Assembly (NCBI RefSeq): GCF_040183065.1
Contig: NC_091117.1
Location: 98,048,001-98,112,000 of the forward strand
DNA from: Periplaneta americana
Taxonomy: Eukaryota > Arthropoda > Insecta > Blattodea > Blattidae
Length of the DNA stretch: 64,000 nucleotides
Reading direction: 5' to 3'
Of the stretch, positions 44,721 through 55,259 are shown in pieces (positions within the stretch are counted from its first letter, which is position 1; every line of letters begins with the position of its first letter). The notes below the pieces were generated by a model, which searched no databases, was not told the origin of the DNA, and saw only the letters and a program-made list of their open reading frames with translations. The translations under genes and the position numbers were made by a program.

Positions 44721-45938
44721 GTGAAAATTTATTGCTAGCTACTTTCACAACGCGACTTCTTAAAAGTATTAGTTTATTCTATTTTTACAGCAAAGTGCTG
44801 GTTGGCACTTTCTCTTAATTTGCAGTTAGCTCATCGAAACAATTTTGAAATTACTGATGAGTGTGATTAACTCGCAATTTATTAAAGAAATATGTTAATT
44901 CATTTACAGCTGTTGAAAGGACTGCGACTGGATTGACATAACGTTTTCCCATTACTAATTAAACTATATATAGCGAACTACTATTTACTATTTAGATGTA
45001 GTTATAGTCATTTTCAGAATACCCTCAGATCACTTTAATGTGTATTTGCTATTTGATATATTACATTTAGGACACTGCAGTCCTAAGTTTCCAATAATGT
45101 TTTAATTACCATCCGTCACAAATGTTTGATGAAATAGTTAATTTCGGTGAACTAATGTACGTAGTAATTTACCAAGGGTCTTAGAAATCTTTTCAATCTT
45201 ATTTTCTTCTGATTTTGTTGTCAGAAATATGCAATGTGAATTCATTCCTTTCTTGTAATATGTCATTTTGGTTAATGTTTGAATTTTGGCATTTCTCGTG
45301 TGATTTATCTAAGTGTATCCAACAATTCATATAGTGCTGTTTTTTTTTAAACAGCGCCCTTTTTTCGTAACAGAAAATAAGCAAGTAATCTGTAATAGTA
45401 AATAAAATATTTGAACAGGTTAATGTGTTCAGTTAATGGGATGGCTGTTATCAAATACAGCTAAAACAGTTTCTGAGGCTAATATAATTGAAGCAACATC
45501 ATTATGATTCACCGGTGACTAATATGTTTTCTTTATCAATAGTAGCAGTGCAGGGCAGTATCTTCTCTACCCTCTACCTCTGTTTGTCACGTGTTTGTTG
45601 ACAGTGTGCGGACTGTTAGAAGTGGAGTGGGTGAAATTCGTTACAGGGCCGGATTTACCAGTCGCCAACAATACAGTGCCATTTTCGTTTTCAGAAGTTT
45701 TAATATTTTAATGTAATGTTGCTGTGATTAGTGAAGTAAGTTACTAATCAGCAATGTATGCAATGGAGGAGGAAAGGAATTGGTCAATCTGCCCCATTAT
45801 CTTCTGGCTTAGTTGTCTCATGAATGATGCCTTATTGGTGTCACGAGGTTTCAACCAGTCTCAGACTGCTGACTAAACATACATTATTGCTGTATTCACT
45901 GGACAACATTTCTACATTGGTTGTAGTTAAAGAATGCT
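44721..45938. other. No recognisable gene
   Basis: AT-rich intronic DNA. CAGGGCCGGATTTACCAG at 45646 resembles a hAT terminus, but no partner end was found. Confidence 0.45.
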
Positions 45939-45954
45939 ATGCTCTTGGGAGAAA

Positions 45955-46274
45955 TTTTGTTATACTGTAATATTGCAAGCATGAAGTTCTTTCTCAATAC
46001 TAGAACTAGAACAATACTAGACCCGACTATCAGGTTTGAAAGAGATGCACAACAGCCAAAACTTACTGATGTTGAAATGAGACTGATCTATGAACCTTGC
46101 ATTCCTTATTTTAGCAAGCAGTATAACATCATGGCTAATTATCATTGGTCAGTACACGGACTTCTGTTTGGGGCTCGTGGTACCATCTCCAGATATACCT
46201 ACAACCTTTTAAAATCAAAGGGATCCACATTTTACAATGTTGAGAAAATCCTTAGGGAAATTCTAAAGGATTGA
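45955..46274 (+). pseudogene. LINE-associated C-terminal domain remnant
   Basis: An open frame with LDPTIRFERDAQQPKLTD, YEPCIPYFSKQYNIMANYHW and SVHGLLFGARGTISRYT. The V-x-G-L-L-x-G-A-R-G-T-I motif is one I associate with the end of a group of insect retroelement polyproteins. No RT motif precedes it here. It sits just downstream of the 3' end of the minus-strand LINE. Confidence 0.45.
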
Positions 46275-46528
46275 ATTCAAATTTTGCAATTTCATCTGTA
46301 TTTCAAGTAATATAATTTCACTTTCATGTTAATTTTCTTTTGAAATTTATTGTATGTATTTTCATTGTAAACTTTTATATATGTATTTGTTTTCTGGATC
46401 CTTGTCATCATCATCTCCGCACTACAGCCACACATGGGCCTTGGCGTCCTCAACAATTCTCTTCCATGTTTGTCTTTCCTATGCCTTCCTCCTCCAATTT
46501 GTCACTCCCAATGCCACCAAGTCATCTG

Positions 46529-47002
46529 TCACGCTATCAAACCATCTGAGCTTAGGTCTCCCTTTTTCCTTATCCCTCCAGTTTCATTAAAAAGCAGCAT
46601 TTTTACTATTTCGTCTTCACTCATTCTCATGAGATGACCAAACCATCTTATCCTTTCTGCTTTTATAATCGCCACTATAGCTGGTTCTTCATATAACTGA
46701 TATAATTCCCAGTTAAACCTTCTCCATATTCCTCCCTCTTTAATCGCTCCATATGTTCTTCTTAAGATCTTTCTTTCGAAAGTTCCCAGAGAATTTTCCT
46801 CTCTTTTTGTCAGGGTCCAAGTCTCCGCTCCATAAATCAACACCAGTCTTATCATTGTTTTATAAATTTTAGTTTTAATCGTACAAGGAACATACTTTGC
46901 TTTTAATGTATTTGCTAATCCAAAATAGCTCTTATTGGCTGCTATTAATCTAGCTCCTATTTCACTATCCATGGTATTGTTTTCTGTTATTACTGATCCC
47001 AA
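46529..47002 (-). pseudogene. RTE-like LINE ORF, C-terminal part
   Basis: The open frame contains NTMDSEIGARLIAANKSYFG, RLVLIYGAETWTLTKREENS and ERKILRRTYGAIKEGGIWRR, then AERIRWFGHLMRMSEDEIVK. It continues the RT ORF after a frame break between 47002 and 47074. Its end is shifted near 46570. Confidence 0.8.
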
Positions 47003-47073
47003 ATATTTAAAAGACTTGTAAATGTAAATTCCTGTATCTTAAGCTCATTTGGATTGATATTCTAGAATACCCA

Positions 47074-47745
47074 CTAAACATGTTTTGTTTTCTCTTGATT
47101 GATAGCTAATCCCATTTGTCCAGCTTTTTCATTCACTCTCTCACATTCGTTACTCAGGCTTTTGATGTTTCTCATAATGATAACTACTTCGTCAGCAAAT
47201 GCCAAGGTCTGGGATGTTCTATAAAAAATAGTGTTCGTTGTTTGTACTCCAGCTACCCTTATTACCTTCTCTAGGGTGGTGTTAAACAACGGGCAAGCTA
47301 AAGGATCTCCTTGCCTTAATCCCTTACTTATTTCAAATGCTTCCGACAATTCTGCATTTACTTTGACTCTACATTTGTTACTCTCCATTGTTGCTATTAT
47401 TAATCTTATCAATTTCTCTGGAACTTGAAATTCGAGCAATGCCTTAAACAATTCGTTTCTATTAATACTATCATAAGCTGCTTTAAAGTCCAGGAACAAA
47501 AAGTGTAGTCCTATGTTATACTCTTTACACTTTTCCAGTAACTGCCTTATTGTTGATTTCCCAGACATGAACCCACACTGGTACATTCCAATGTTTTCCT
47601 CAACATAGGACTTCAATCTATTGTTTATAATTTTCGCAAAAATCTTGTATGCAATATTTAAGAGAGTTATACCTCTGTAATTAGCACACATAAGCCTATC
47701 ACCCTTCTTATATACTGGGCATATCGCTCCCTCGCTCCAAGCCAT
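47074..47745 (-). pseudogene. RTE-like LINE reverse transcriptase
   Basis: 224 codons with RT motifs in order: CANYRGITLLNIAYKIFAKI, GFMSGKSTIRQLLEKCKEYN, FLFLDFKAAYDSINRNELF (motif A Asp kept), SKGLRQGDPLACPLFN (motif B) and LAFADEVVIIM. At the last motif the second Asp of the F-A-D-D motif C is Glu, which would be expected to damage catalysis. An IN-x-EKTKHV segment follows before the frame breaks. The apparent start codon is internal to the original ORF. Confidence 0.85.
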
Positions 47746-48566
47746 TGGTATTGTTTTTGGTTCTCTATATTATACTCATCATCTCCTTCATCGTTTGCAA
47801 GAATATTATCCCGCTACATTTGAAGAGTTCCACCTGTAAGCCATCGGTCCCAGCTGCCCTGTTGTTTTTCATTTCGTTAATAGCCAATTCTATTTCTATA
47901 ATATCTGGGGGTTCCTCCTCCCCCTTATAACCCCAACACAAACCTCCCTTCTTCTTCCTGCTTTTCTGATAAAATAGTCTTAAAATGTCTTGTCCAGCAA
48001 GACAAAATATCTTGTGTATTAGAGATTATATTACCTTTATCATCTCTGCAACTCACTACTTTTGGATTAAAGACATTTTTTTGATCTTTAAATGTTTCTA
48101 TAAAACTCTTTCACCTTAAATTGCTCTGAATTCTCAATTAATTCTTTCGTTTGCTTTATTATCCATTCCCTTTTTTTCTTTTGTGTGTTTGTTTCTCTAT
48201 CCTCCTTTTTTCCTTACATCCATTTTCCTTCCCCCTTGTTCTCGGCCCTTGGATCATGATTTTATACGCTTCATTTTTTTCGTCTGTGACCTACTTACAC
48301 TCTTCATCAAACCACTCCGAGTTTTGCTTATTATTCCTTTGGATCCCTAGTATATTCTCTGCAGTCTCTCTCATGTTTCTTCCTATCTCCTCCCAACATT
48401 CTTGACTATTTCTCTCTCACTCTTCTTTCCCATTAAGTTCTAGTTGTTGCATTCTGTTTTCTAGTTCTTTTCGAAAATCCTCATTTATTTGGCGTTGTTT
48501 TAGTTGATCTATATTGTATTTTCCAATTCGCTGGGCTTGTTGTTTGTTAATTTTAGGTCTGTTATA

Positions 48567-48926
48567 TCATGCTCTTATAATGGCAATTACGAGATGGTGA
48601 TCCGAGTCCACATTTGCCCCACAGTATGTTCTTGCATTAATTAGTTTTGTTTTGTGCCTTGCCTCTATCATTATATGATCGATTTGATTGCATGTTCTTC
48701 CATCAGGGGATACCCATGTTGTTTTATGTATGTTTTTCTTTGGGAAAAGTGTTGTACCTACAACCATATTTTGCGCTGCTGTTAATTGGATTAATCTTAG
48801 TCCATTATTATTTGTTTCCTCATGTAGACTACATGCTCCAATTATTGGTTTGTAGATATTTTTCCTGCCAATCTTTGCATTCATGTCCCCTAAAATTATT
48901 TTAACATCATGTTTCGGGCACTTCAT
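48567..48926 (-). pseudogene. APE-type endonuclease domain, copy nearer the RT
   Basis: 119 codons: KIILGDMNAKIGRKN (the G-D-x-N-A motif of LINE endonucleases), LIQLTAAQNMVVGTTLFP, KTTWVSPDGRTCNQIDHIMI and ANVDSDHHLVIAII (catalytic S-D-H). The N-terminal part of the domain is not in this frame. It is identical to the copy at 49129-49488. Confidence 0.85.
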
Positions 48927-49128
48927 CTTGTTCTAACTGATCATAGAACTCCTCTTTTTCCTCTTCACTTGCAACTCCAGTAGGGGCATGTGCACAAATC
49001 ATATTTATATTATTAAACCTGCCTCTTACTCTCATTTATTACTCATTTATTTGGCGTTGTTTTAGTTGATCTATATTGTATTTTCCAATTCGCTGGGCTT
49101 GTTGTTTGTTAATTTTAGGTCTGTTATA

Positions 49129-49488
49129 TCATGCTCTTATAATGGCAATTACGAGATGGTGATCCGAGTCCACATTTGCCCCACAGTATGTTCTTGCATT
49201 AATTAGTTTTGTTTTGTGCCTTGCCTCTATCATTATATGATCGATTTGATTGCATGTTCTTCCATCAGGGGATACCCATGTTGTTTTATGTATGTTTTTC
49301 TTTGGGAAAAGTGTTGTACCTACAACCATATTTTGCGCTGCTGTTAATTGGATTAATCTTAGTCCATTATTATTTGTTTCCTCATGTAGACTACATGCTC
49401 CAATTATTGGTTTGTAGATATTTTTCCTGCCAATCTTTGCATTCATGTCCCCTAAAATTATTTTAACATCATGTTTCGGGCACTTCAT
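49129..49488 (-). pseudogene. APE-type endonuclease domain, duplicate copy
   Basis: Residue-for-residue the same as 48567-48926. It is the copy adjacent to the LINE 5' end, so it is probably joined to the true N-terminal part of the domain (GVASEEEKEEFYDQL can be read upstream near 49500). Confidence 0.85.
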
Positions 49489-50285
49489 CTTGTTCTAACT
49501 GATCATAGAACTCCTCTTTTTCCTCTTCACTTGCAACTCCAGTAGGGGCATGTGCACAAATCATATTTATATTATTAAACCTGCCTCTTACTCTCAAATA
49601 TGCCAAACGATAGTTTACGGCTTTAAAATCTATAATCATATTTTTTATTCATTTACTCACTATGAACCCAGTTCCAAAAATATGATCTGTGGGATGGCAG
49701 CTATAATATATATTAAAATCCTTTCTCTCTGTTATTCCTTCCCACACCCATCTTATCTCTTGTACTGCCACTATATCTGTTTTGTAATTCATTAGTTGAT
49801 TTTCCAACACTCTAATAGCGCCAGGTCTATATAAACTAAGTATGTTCCACGTGCCAACTCATAAATCCTTTTTGCTTTTGCCTATCCATCTTCCAAATAT
49901 CCATCCGGCTTTCACTTGTTGAGGATTCGCAACATAATGGTTTGACAGGGAAGGGTTGTCGGCCCTTCGTCCAACCCCCATCCTGGAGGACCAGGTAATT
50001 TGTACTCGAGGTTTTCTTCCCCTAGCCTTTGGAGACCCAACTCCCATCCTGCAAGGCAACAGCTCCCTAACTGGAGGTTGTCCCATCTGCCTTCTTCACC
50101 GTTGAGAGATAAACTCTTCATCCGCCACCGAAGCCATTGGGCATCCTCTTCCTTCCTTGCTAGTTTTGGTCTGCCCGGGGTATTTCATTTCCCCGGTACC
50201 ACCCATATCTGGGAGGCATTCCCCTATCTGCCACCTGGGGAGCGCTCAATGGGGGACTAGCAACCCCACACAAGTTCTGGATCCT

Positions 50286-50394
50286 TGTGGTTACCTTTAT
50301 TGAAGAGCAGATAGTTTTATTTTATAAATCCGATATATAATATCGCTCCTTGACAGTCGTAATTAATTAAAAAATTTAACATACAAAGACAATA
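50286..50394. other. Short AT-rich spacer between two LINEs
   Basis: No feature seen. Confidence 0.5.
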
Positions 50395-50870
50395 TAATTA
50401 TTACAGTATTAAAACACCACTTTTGTTGACGTCGTACAAAATTTTATCCGATATTATTTTGAGAAGATTAACTCCATATGTAGATGAAATTATTAGGGAT
50501 CATCAGTGTGGTTTTAGGCGTAATAGATCAAATATTGATCAGATATTTTGTATTTGACAGATAATGGAGAAAAAATGGGAGTATTAAGGGTACAGTGCAT
50601 CAGTTATTCATAGATTTCAAAAAGGCATATGACTCGGTTAAGAGAGAAGTTTTATGATATATTCTTATTGAATTTGGTATTCCTAAGAAACTAGTTCAGT
50701 TAATTAAAATGTGTCTGAGTGAAACTTACAGCAGAGTTTGTATAGGTCAGTTTCTGTCAGATGCGTTTCCAAATCACTGTGGGCTAAAGTAAGGGAAATG
50801 CACTATCACCTTTACTTTCTAACTTTGTAGTGTCTTGTAGAATTATCTGAAATTGCATTATATACTATAA
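50395..50870 (+). pseudogene. LINE reverse transcriptase fragment, plus strand
   Basis: Reads TSYKILSDIILRRLTPYVDE, HQCGFRRNRSNIDQIFCI, QLFIDFKKAYDSVKREVL (motif A) and PKKLVQLIKMCLSETYSRV, then a motif B region with one stop (GLK, stop, GNALSPLLSNFV). The style matches the family whose C-terminus is at 13491-14204. Stops at about 50557, 50656 and 50790 make it dead. Confidence 0.8.
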
Positions 50871-50959
50871 TTAGCAAAATATATGATTGTGAAAGTGATC
50901 ATTATCAAGTAAATAGTAAAATAATTTTTTTCCTTTTTGAAGGTACTTACTGGTAGAAA

Positions 50960-51690
50960 AATTCGGTAATTCAGAAGGAACGGAATTAAAAATTCCCAGT
51001 TATAATTTACTATCCTTGCAAGATAAAAATTGGCCTACACAATTTACTATTATATCAGAAACGACTTGAACAATTATTCCAGACCAATTTAAATGCTGTA
51101 GAAGAACAGTACTTAATATGGAAAGTCTATATGAAGCAGCAAAAGAAGCATTAAGAGAAATGAAATTGGTTTCAGATCTCTCTAGAGAAAATTAAATTAG
51201 GCTATTCCATTAGGATAAACAAATAGAAAAATTAGTACAGTGCAAATAATAGGAACAAACATCATTGAAAGAATAAGTGCCTACAAAGCTGAAGTATGAG
51301 AGTTGAATAAGAGAAGCAAAGACATGATGAGAGCAATGCAAGTTGAGAGTATTAGATAAGATGATGTAGCATTACAAGACTAGTTAGGGTGTCAAATAAG
51401 AAAATAAAGAGGAAGGATGAAAATAGATTTAGTGAAGTAAAATGGTTGAAATTGTGTAGACATATGGGAAGAATGTCCAACAAGAGATTACAGAAAAAAA
51501 GTAGATGCCCAACAACTTAGAAAGATAGACCTACCAAGAGGAGAATGGAAACAGAAAATGAGAAAAGCCATGCAAATGAGAGGTCTGGGAAAATAGATCT
51601 CTGTGGAAGTTAAGATGTGAGAGACTAACTGTTGTAGAAAATTCACATATATGTAGAGGGAGATAAATATTAAAAATGTTTAAGTGGTTA
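50960..51690 (+). pseudogene. LINE C-terminal region, degraded
   Basis: Across several frames: MESLYEAAKEALREMKLVSD near 51118, a MRAMQVES segment near 51330, KWLKLCRHMGRMSNKRLQKK near 51440, and a RKAMQMRGL, then WKLRCERLTVVEN tail near 51570-51640. The last parts are typical of insect LINE C-termini. Heavily mutated. Confidence 0.55.
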
Positions 51691-51699
51691 AGTATTGAA

Positions 51700-52905
51700 A
51701 ATATAAGTTATAAAATAAAATACAAGAATATTCAGGAAAGTACTGCAGGAAATAAATAAAAATTGGGGAGAAGCTTGTAATACCATATAAATCTGTATTT
51801 GTGAAATACAAAAGTAAAGAAACACGAAGAATTAAAAGAAAATTAAGTAATGATAAAAAAAAAAACATACACATTCAGATATATCATTACTAGGGGACGG
51901 ATGTTGATGACCTAAAAATCTACTGAAAATGATCATTAAAATGTCCTTGAACTAAAGGAAAAATGACATGAAATTAAAAGAAAATGACATTTAAATATTA
52001 TTCACCGTACTCGCACCACAACTTCTTAAAAATTAGTCACCTTGTTTCAATGACTGCCCTGCAAATCTCGGAGAGAGAAGACAACTTCGTGGAATTTAGC
52101 TAAGATAAAGGAAAAGAACATGCAACAAAATGGAGATTTTGAGGGAAAACTATAGATTTGAATGAGGGTTTACAATGTGTTTCAATCGGAGGTGGTCCAT
52201 GTTAGTGCCTTCATTCTTCATCTTCTCCTGCTTCCGCTCTTCACTTTTGTTACCAGATCTTCCAGATGAGGGAGTGTGAATGACAAAACAAATTGTGTGG
52301 GCGCAGCGTGCATTCTTGCAATCTTTGTGTTAAAAATACTGTCTACTACAGTAGACATCCCTTCCGAACCATGTTGAGGACACAACGTCCTGTCCAGGAC
52401 ATGGTGAAAGTTTCCTCCCTTCCAAACATAAATTCTAAAGACACCCTCGTACCAACAAAAGAACAGTAGCGGTCAAAGTCCTCACTTAAACTGAGCTGCT
52501 ATCAAGGAATGAGGGATGGACTTTAGAGTCTGTTTCAAACTATAAAACTCAAACTTCACTGTTATTCACTTATTCGGTAGGTAATTACTACTGACCTATT
52601 TGGTTAGAAAATGATTTAACAGACCTATCGGTAAAGAAGAAAGTAAAATGCATTCCAAATGATCTAAAATATCTTCAGAGTATTAAAAAATGACCAAAAA
52701 TGCCGAAAAAAAAAATATAAAAATGACCTATTAGTTCAAAAAATGCAATATAAGAAATTACTTTTTTACGTTGATATTAACACAGAAAGGATTTCTATAT
52801 TAATAGATATCGTCCTAATGTGAAAAATAAGAAGATGACTTTTCATCAATGTCCTCCCCCAAATCATTACATACTTGGGAAAATTGAGACATTCCCTGGA
52901 AAAAC
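51700..52905. other. No recognisable gene
   Basis: Intronic DNA, partly purine-rich, without recognised motif. The region 52320-52480 is more GC-rich but gives no open frame of note. Confidence 0.45.
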
Positions 52906-53319
52906 ATGTAATGTACAGTAGTGGCAAAAAAAAAACTGGACTGACCCTTGTAGCTGATTTCAGAGCCTTGTTCACTCCAGAGCACAATAGACTGGTAACT
53001 AAGACTTTAGTGGTTCGAATCCTGCCTGGGAAGGAAACTTTTTTTTTGTCCCTTATTCAAATTTATTCCCAATACTTTTCGATTGCTGGTAAAATTCATG
53101 TTCTGGGAATAATAAGTTAATTAAGTAGTAAAATATCGTTACAACCGAAAAGTATTGGGAATAAATTTGAATAAGGAACAAAAAAAGTTTCCTTCCCAGG
53201 CAGGATTCGAACCATGAAAGTCTTAGTTACCAGTCTATCATGCTGTGGAGTGAACAAGGCTCTGAAATCAGCTACAAGGGTCGGTCCGGTTTTTTTTTGC
53301 CACTATTGTACATTACATT
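52906..53319. repeat. Foldback repeat with tRNA-like boxes, arms about 175 bp
   Basis: The left arm (52906-53081) and right arm (53146-53319) are inverted copies around a 64-base loop. Landmarks on the left are TGTAATGTACAGTAGTGGC, CCTTGTAGCTGATTTCAGAG, AGACTGGTAACTAAGACTTT and GTGGTTCGAATCCTGCC (box B). All are mirrored on the right. It can be read as a tRNA-derived SINE in head-to-head inverted arrangement. Confidence 0.92.
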
Positions 53320-53489
53320 GTTTTTCTGTTCCCAGCATAGATGATCCCTTAATAACACCTCTCACCTGACAAAATACTGTTTCCCTCCAAAAATATGGTG
53401 CCTCCTAGAATCATTTATATGTTATTTTGCGCAGTTCTGTTATACGAGATCTAAAAAGTGTGATGCGTCTTATCTCAAATTCAAGGAAT

Positions 53490-53640
53490 TACTGTTAATA
53501 CATTTAGTAGGATATTTGGGAAATTATTCATAAATTCTCTGGAAGAAAAACGCAAATATATTAAAAATGAAGAAGAGACAGGATTCAGTGTTGGAAAGTC
53601 AGCTATTGATAATATTTTTGGATTAGGTAAATACAGTAAT
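53490..53640 (+). pseudogene. LINE RT fragment
   Basis: Reads FGKLFINSLEEKRKYIKNEE then TGFSVGKSAIDNIFGLG, which is the RT region R-L-E-x-x-... Q-x-G-F-R-x-G-R-S-x-x-D-x-I-F of insect LINEs. It ends before motif A. Confidence 0.65.
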
Positions 53641-53689
53641 TGACAAAAGTTGCACAAAATTAAACTCCACATTTATTATTTAAATTGGG

Positions 53690-54058
53690 CTCGTTTGAAA
53701 GAAAGATAGTGCGCAAAATATATGGACCCATAAATGAAGGGGGAGAATAGAGAAGTAGGTACAATCATGAGTTGTACCAACTTTATGGGTAACCAGACAT
53801 TGTTACAGCCATAAAAGTCGCACAATTGCGTTGGGCTGGACATGTATACAGAATGGATAATAGTGAAATCCCTAAGTGAGTCATGGAGTATAAACCGGAA
53901 GGAAGAAGTGTTGGGAGACCCAAATTACGGTGGATGGATGGAATAATTGAAGATGTGAGGAAGCTTGAGGTCAAGAGCTGGTGGATGGTGGCAAGGAATA
54001 GGGAGTCGTGGAGGAAAATCCTTAAGGAGGCCGAGGCCCGAACAGGGCTGTAGTGCAT

Positions 54059-54092
<34 letters not shown>
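53690..54092 (+). pseudogene. RTE-like LINE C-terminus with (GAT)n tail
   Basis: Reads ERKIVRKIYGPINEGGE, NHELYQLYG, IKVAQLRWAGHVYRMDNSEI, then EGRRSVGRPKLRWMDGIIED and SWRKILKEAEARTGL before a stop. It ends in about 36 bases of GAT repeats (54057-54092), the repeat tail of the element. Two internal stops. Confidence 0.8.
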
Positions 54093-54093
<1 letters not shown>

Positions 54094-54304
54094 ATTTATT
54101 ATTTATTGCACACCACAATGGCAAATTCTAGGTAATACTACAGTAAATAAATCGTTAAAAATTTTCAGAAATTATACCATAGTTCTACAGCTAAAATTAA
54201 AATAGGAACGAGATTAAGTGATGACTTTCTCGTCATTAAAGAGCTAAAGGCTTATATCAAGGTTGATTTTCACCAACTTCATTCAAAATTTATAGTAAGA
54301 AAGA

Positions 54305-54385
54305 TATGAAAATGTGGCGGGCTTATATGAGGGCGGCAATGAACCTTCGGGTTTCTTAAAAGCCATTTGTAAGTAAGTAAGTATG
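54305..54385 (+). mobile_element. 80-bp 3' end of the tetranucleotide-tail LINE
   Basis: AGGGCGGCAATGAACCTTCG and CTTAAAAGCCATTTGTAAGT match the inverse of 13485-13525 and 29493-29535, ending in (AAGT)n. It is a very short, 5'-truncated copy. Confidence 0.85.
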
Positions 54386-54559
54386 GAAATGTGGAAGAGG
54401 AAGTGTAGCATTGTGGGTATGATGATTAGAAAAATGCTTTGTATAAGTTATTTTAAGCAGACAATCAGTTAGTAATAGGTATAGCGATTTAACATATTAC
54501 GGTGATGAGAAAATTGAAAGAAGAGCATAGTACTAAGAACTAAAAATAAATACAGTAAA

Positions 54560-55250
54560 ACTAATTACATGGGAATTGATAATTAAATTACCTAATTTTA
54601 GAAGAAACTGAAGAATTGAATCAAGGATGTGAGGAATTGAAATACAGCTATGTAGGAATAAAAAATTTACAAAAGATGGTCTGCTTGAAACAGAAATTAA
54701 AGAAAGGCTAGCGAAAGGAAGGTCAATAATAAAAAGATTAAATGAAATCTTACCCTTTGGATAAACATACTTCTAAAGCAAAAAGTAAATGTATATGTCA
54801 TTAGTTAGGACTGTGATTGCTTATGGACAGAATTGTGGATACCTCAGAAGGTCTGCATGACGTTGAAAATTGGATAAAATAAATGAAATTAGGAGGATGG
54901 ATTATCAGAGTCTTGTAGTTAATTAAACTACTTTGTTGTGTTTAGTCAACTGTCCGAAGACAGGTCTGAAACAATTAAATTGGTAAATTGTTTGAAGGAT
55001 TGGAAACAACAGACTAGCAAGATATATTGGAATAGGTACTTACAGGAAGGTGGAAGATGGGAAGACTAGGCCTACAGGTTACAATTGATGGATGAAATTA
55101 GTAAAGATATGTAAGAGAAAGGGTTAGTTCGAAGAAGGAGATTGAGAAAATAAAGAAGTGTGGAGAAGAACAATTAGGACACAGGAAGATTCTCGTGTAT
55201 TGCGAACCTGTTTGCTTATATATACTAAATGAACAATAAATACGGAATAT
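54560..55250 (+). pseudogene. LINE C-terminal remnant, same family as 4975-5857
   Basis: Reads, across shifts, a KITKDGLLET-like segment, then KERLAKGRSIIKRLNEILPF, VISLVRTVIAYGQNCGYL and DKINEIRRMDYQS. Its end, CGAACCTGTTTGCTTATATA, matches the end of the 4975-5857 copy. A repeat piece with GTTTAGTCAACTGTCCGAAG (54938-54985) is inserted in it. Confidence 0.65.
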
Positions 55251-55259
55251 TGCTAATAA

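Larger units (their letters stand above)
48480..49596. repeat. 555-bp direct duplication inside the LINE endonuclease
   Basis: Bases 48480-49034 and 49042-49596 appear identical (offset 562, with the 7-base TTTATTA spacer between). Both encode the same endonuclease segment. The two copies show no differences that I could see, so the duplication is recent or an assembly artefact. Confidence 0.93.
46396..50285 (-). mobile_element. RTE-like LINE, nearly full length, minus strand
   Basis: On the minus strand the order is a 5' region (50285 to about 49860), the APE-type endonuclease (about 49600-48560, duplicated), the linker, the reverse transcriptase (47745-47074), the C-terminal region (47002-46529) and a short GATGATGATGA-type 3' tail at about 46398-46410. 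The 5' region carries GC-rich sequence with TGGGGGTTGG near 49975, a motif style shared with the LINE 5' fragment at 60985-61200. About 3.9 kb in total, of which 562 bp is an internal duplication. Confidence 0.8.

Noticed and set aside
46340..46637. Plus-strand frames over the LINE 3' end
   Set aside because: They are antisense shadows of the minus-strand LINE ORF and its 3' UTR.
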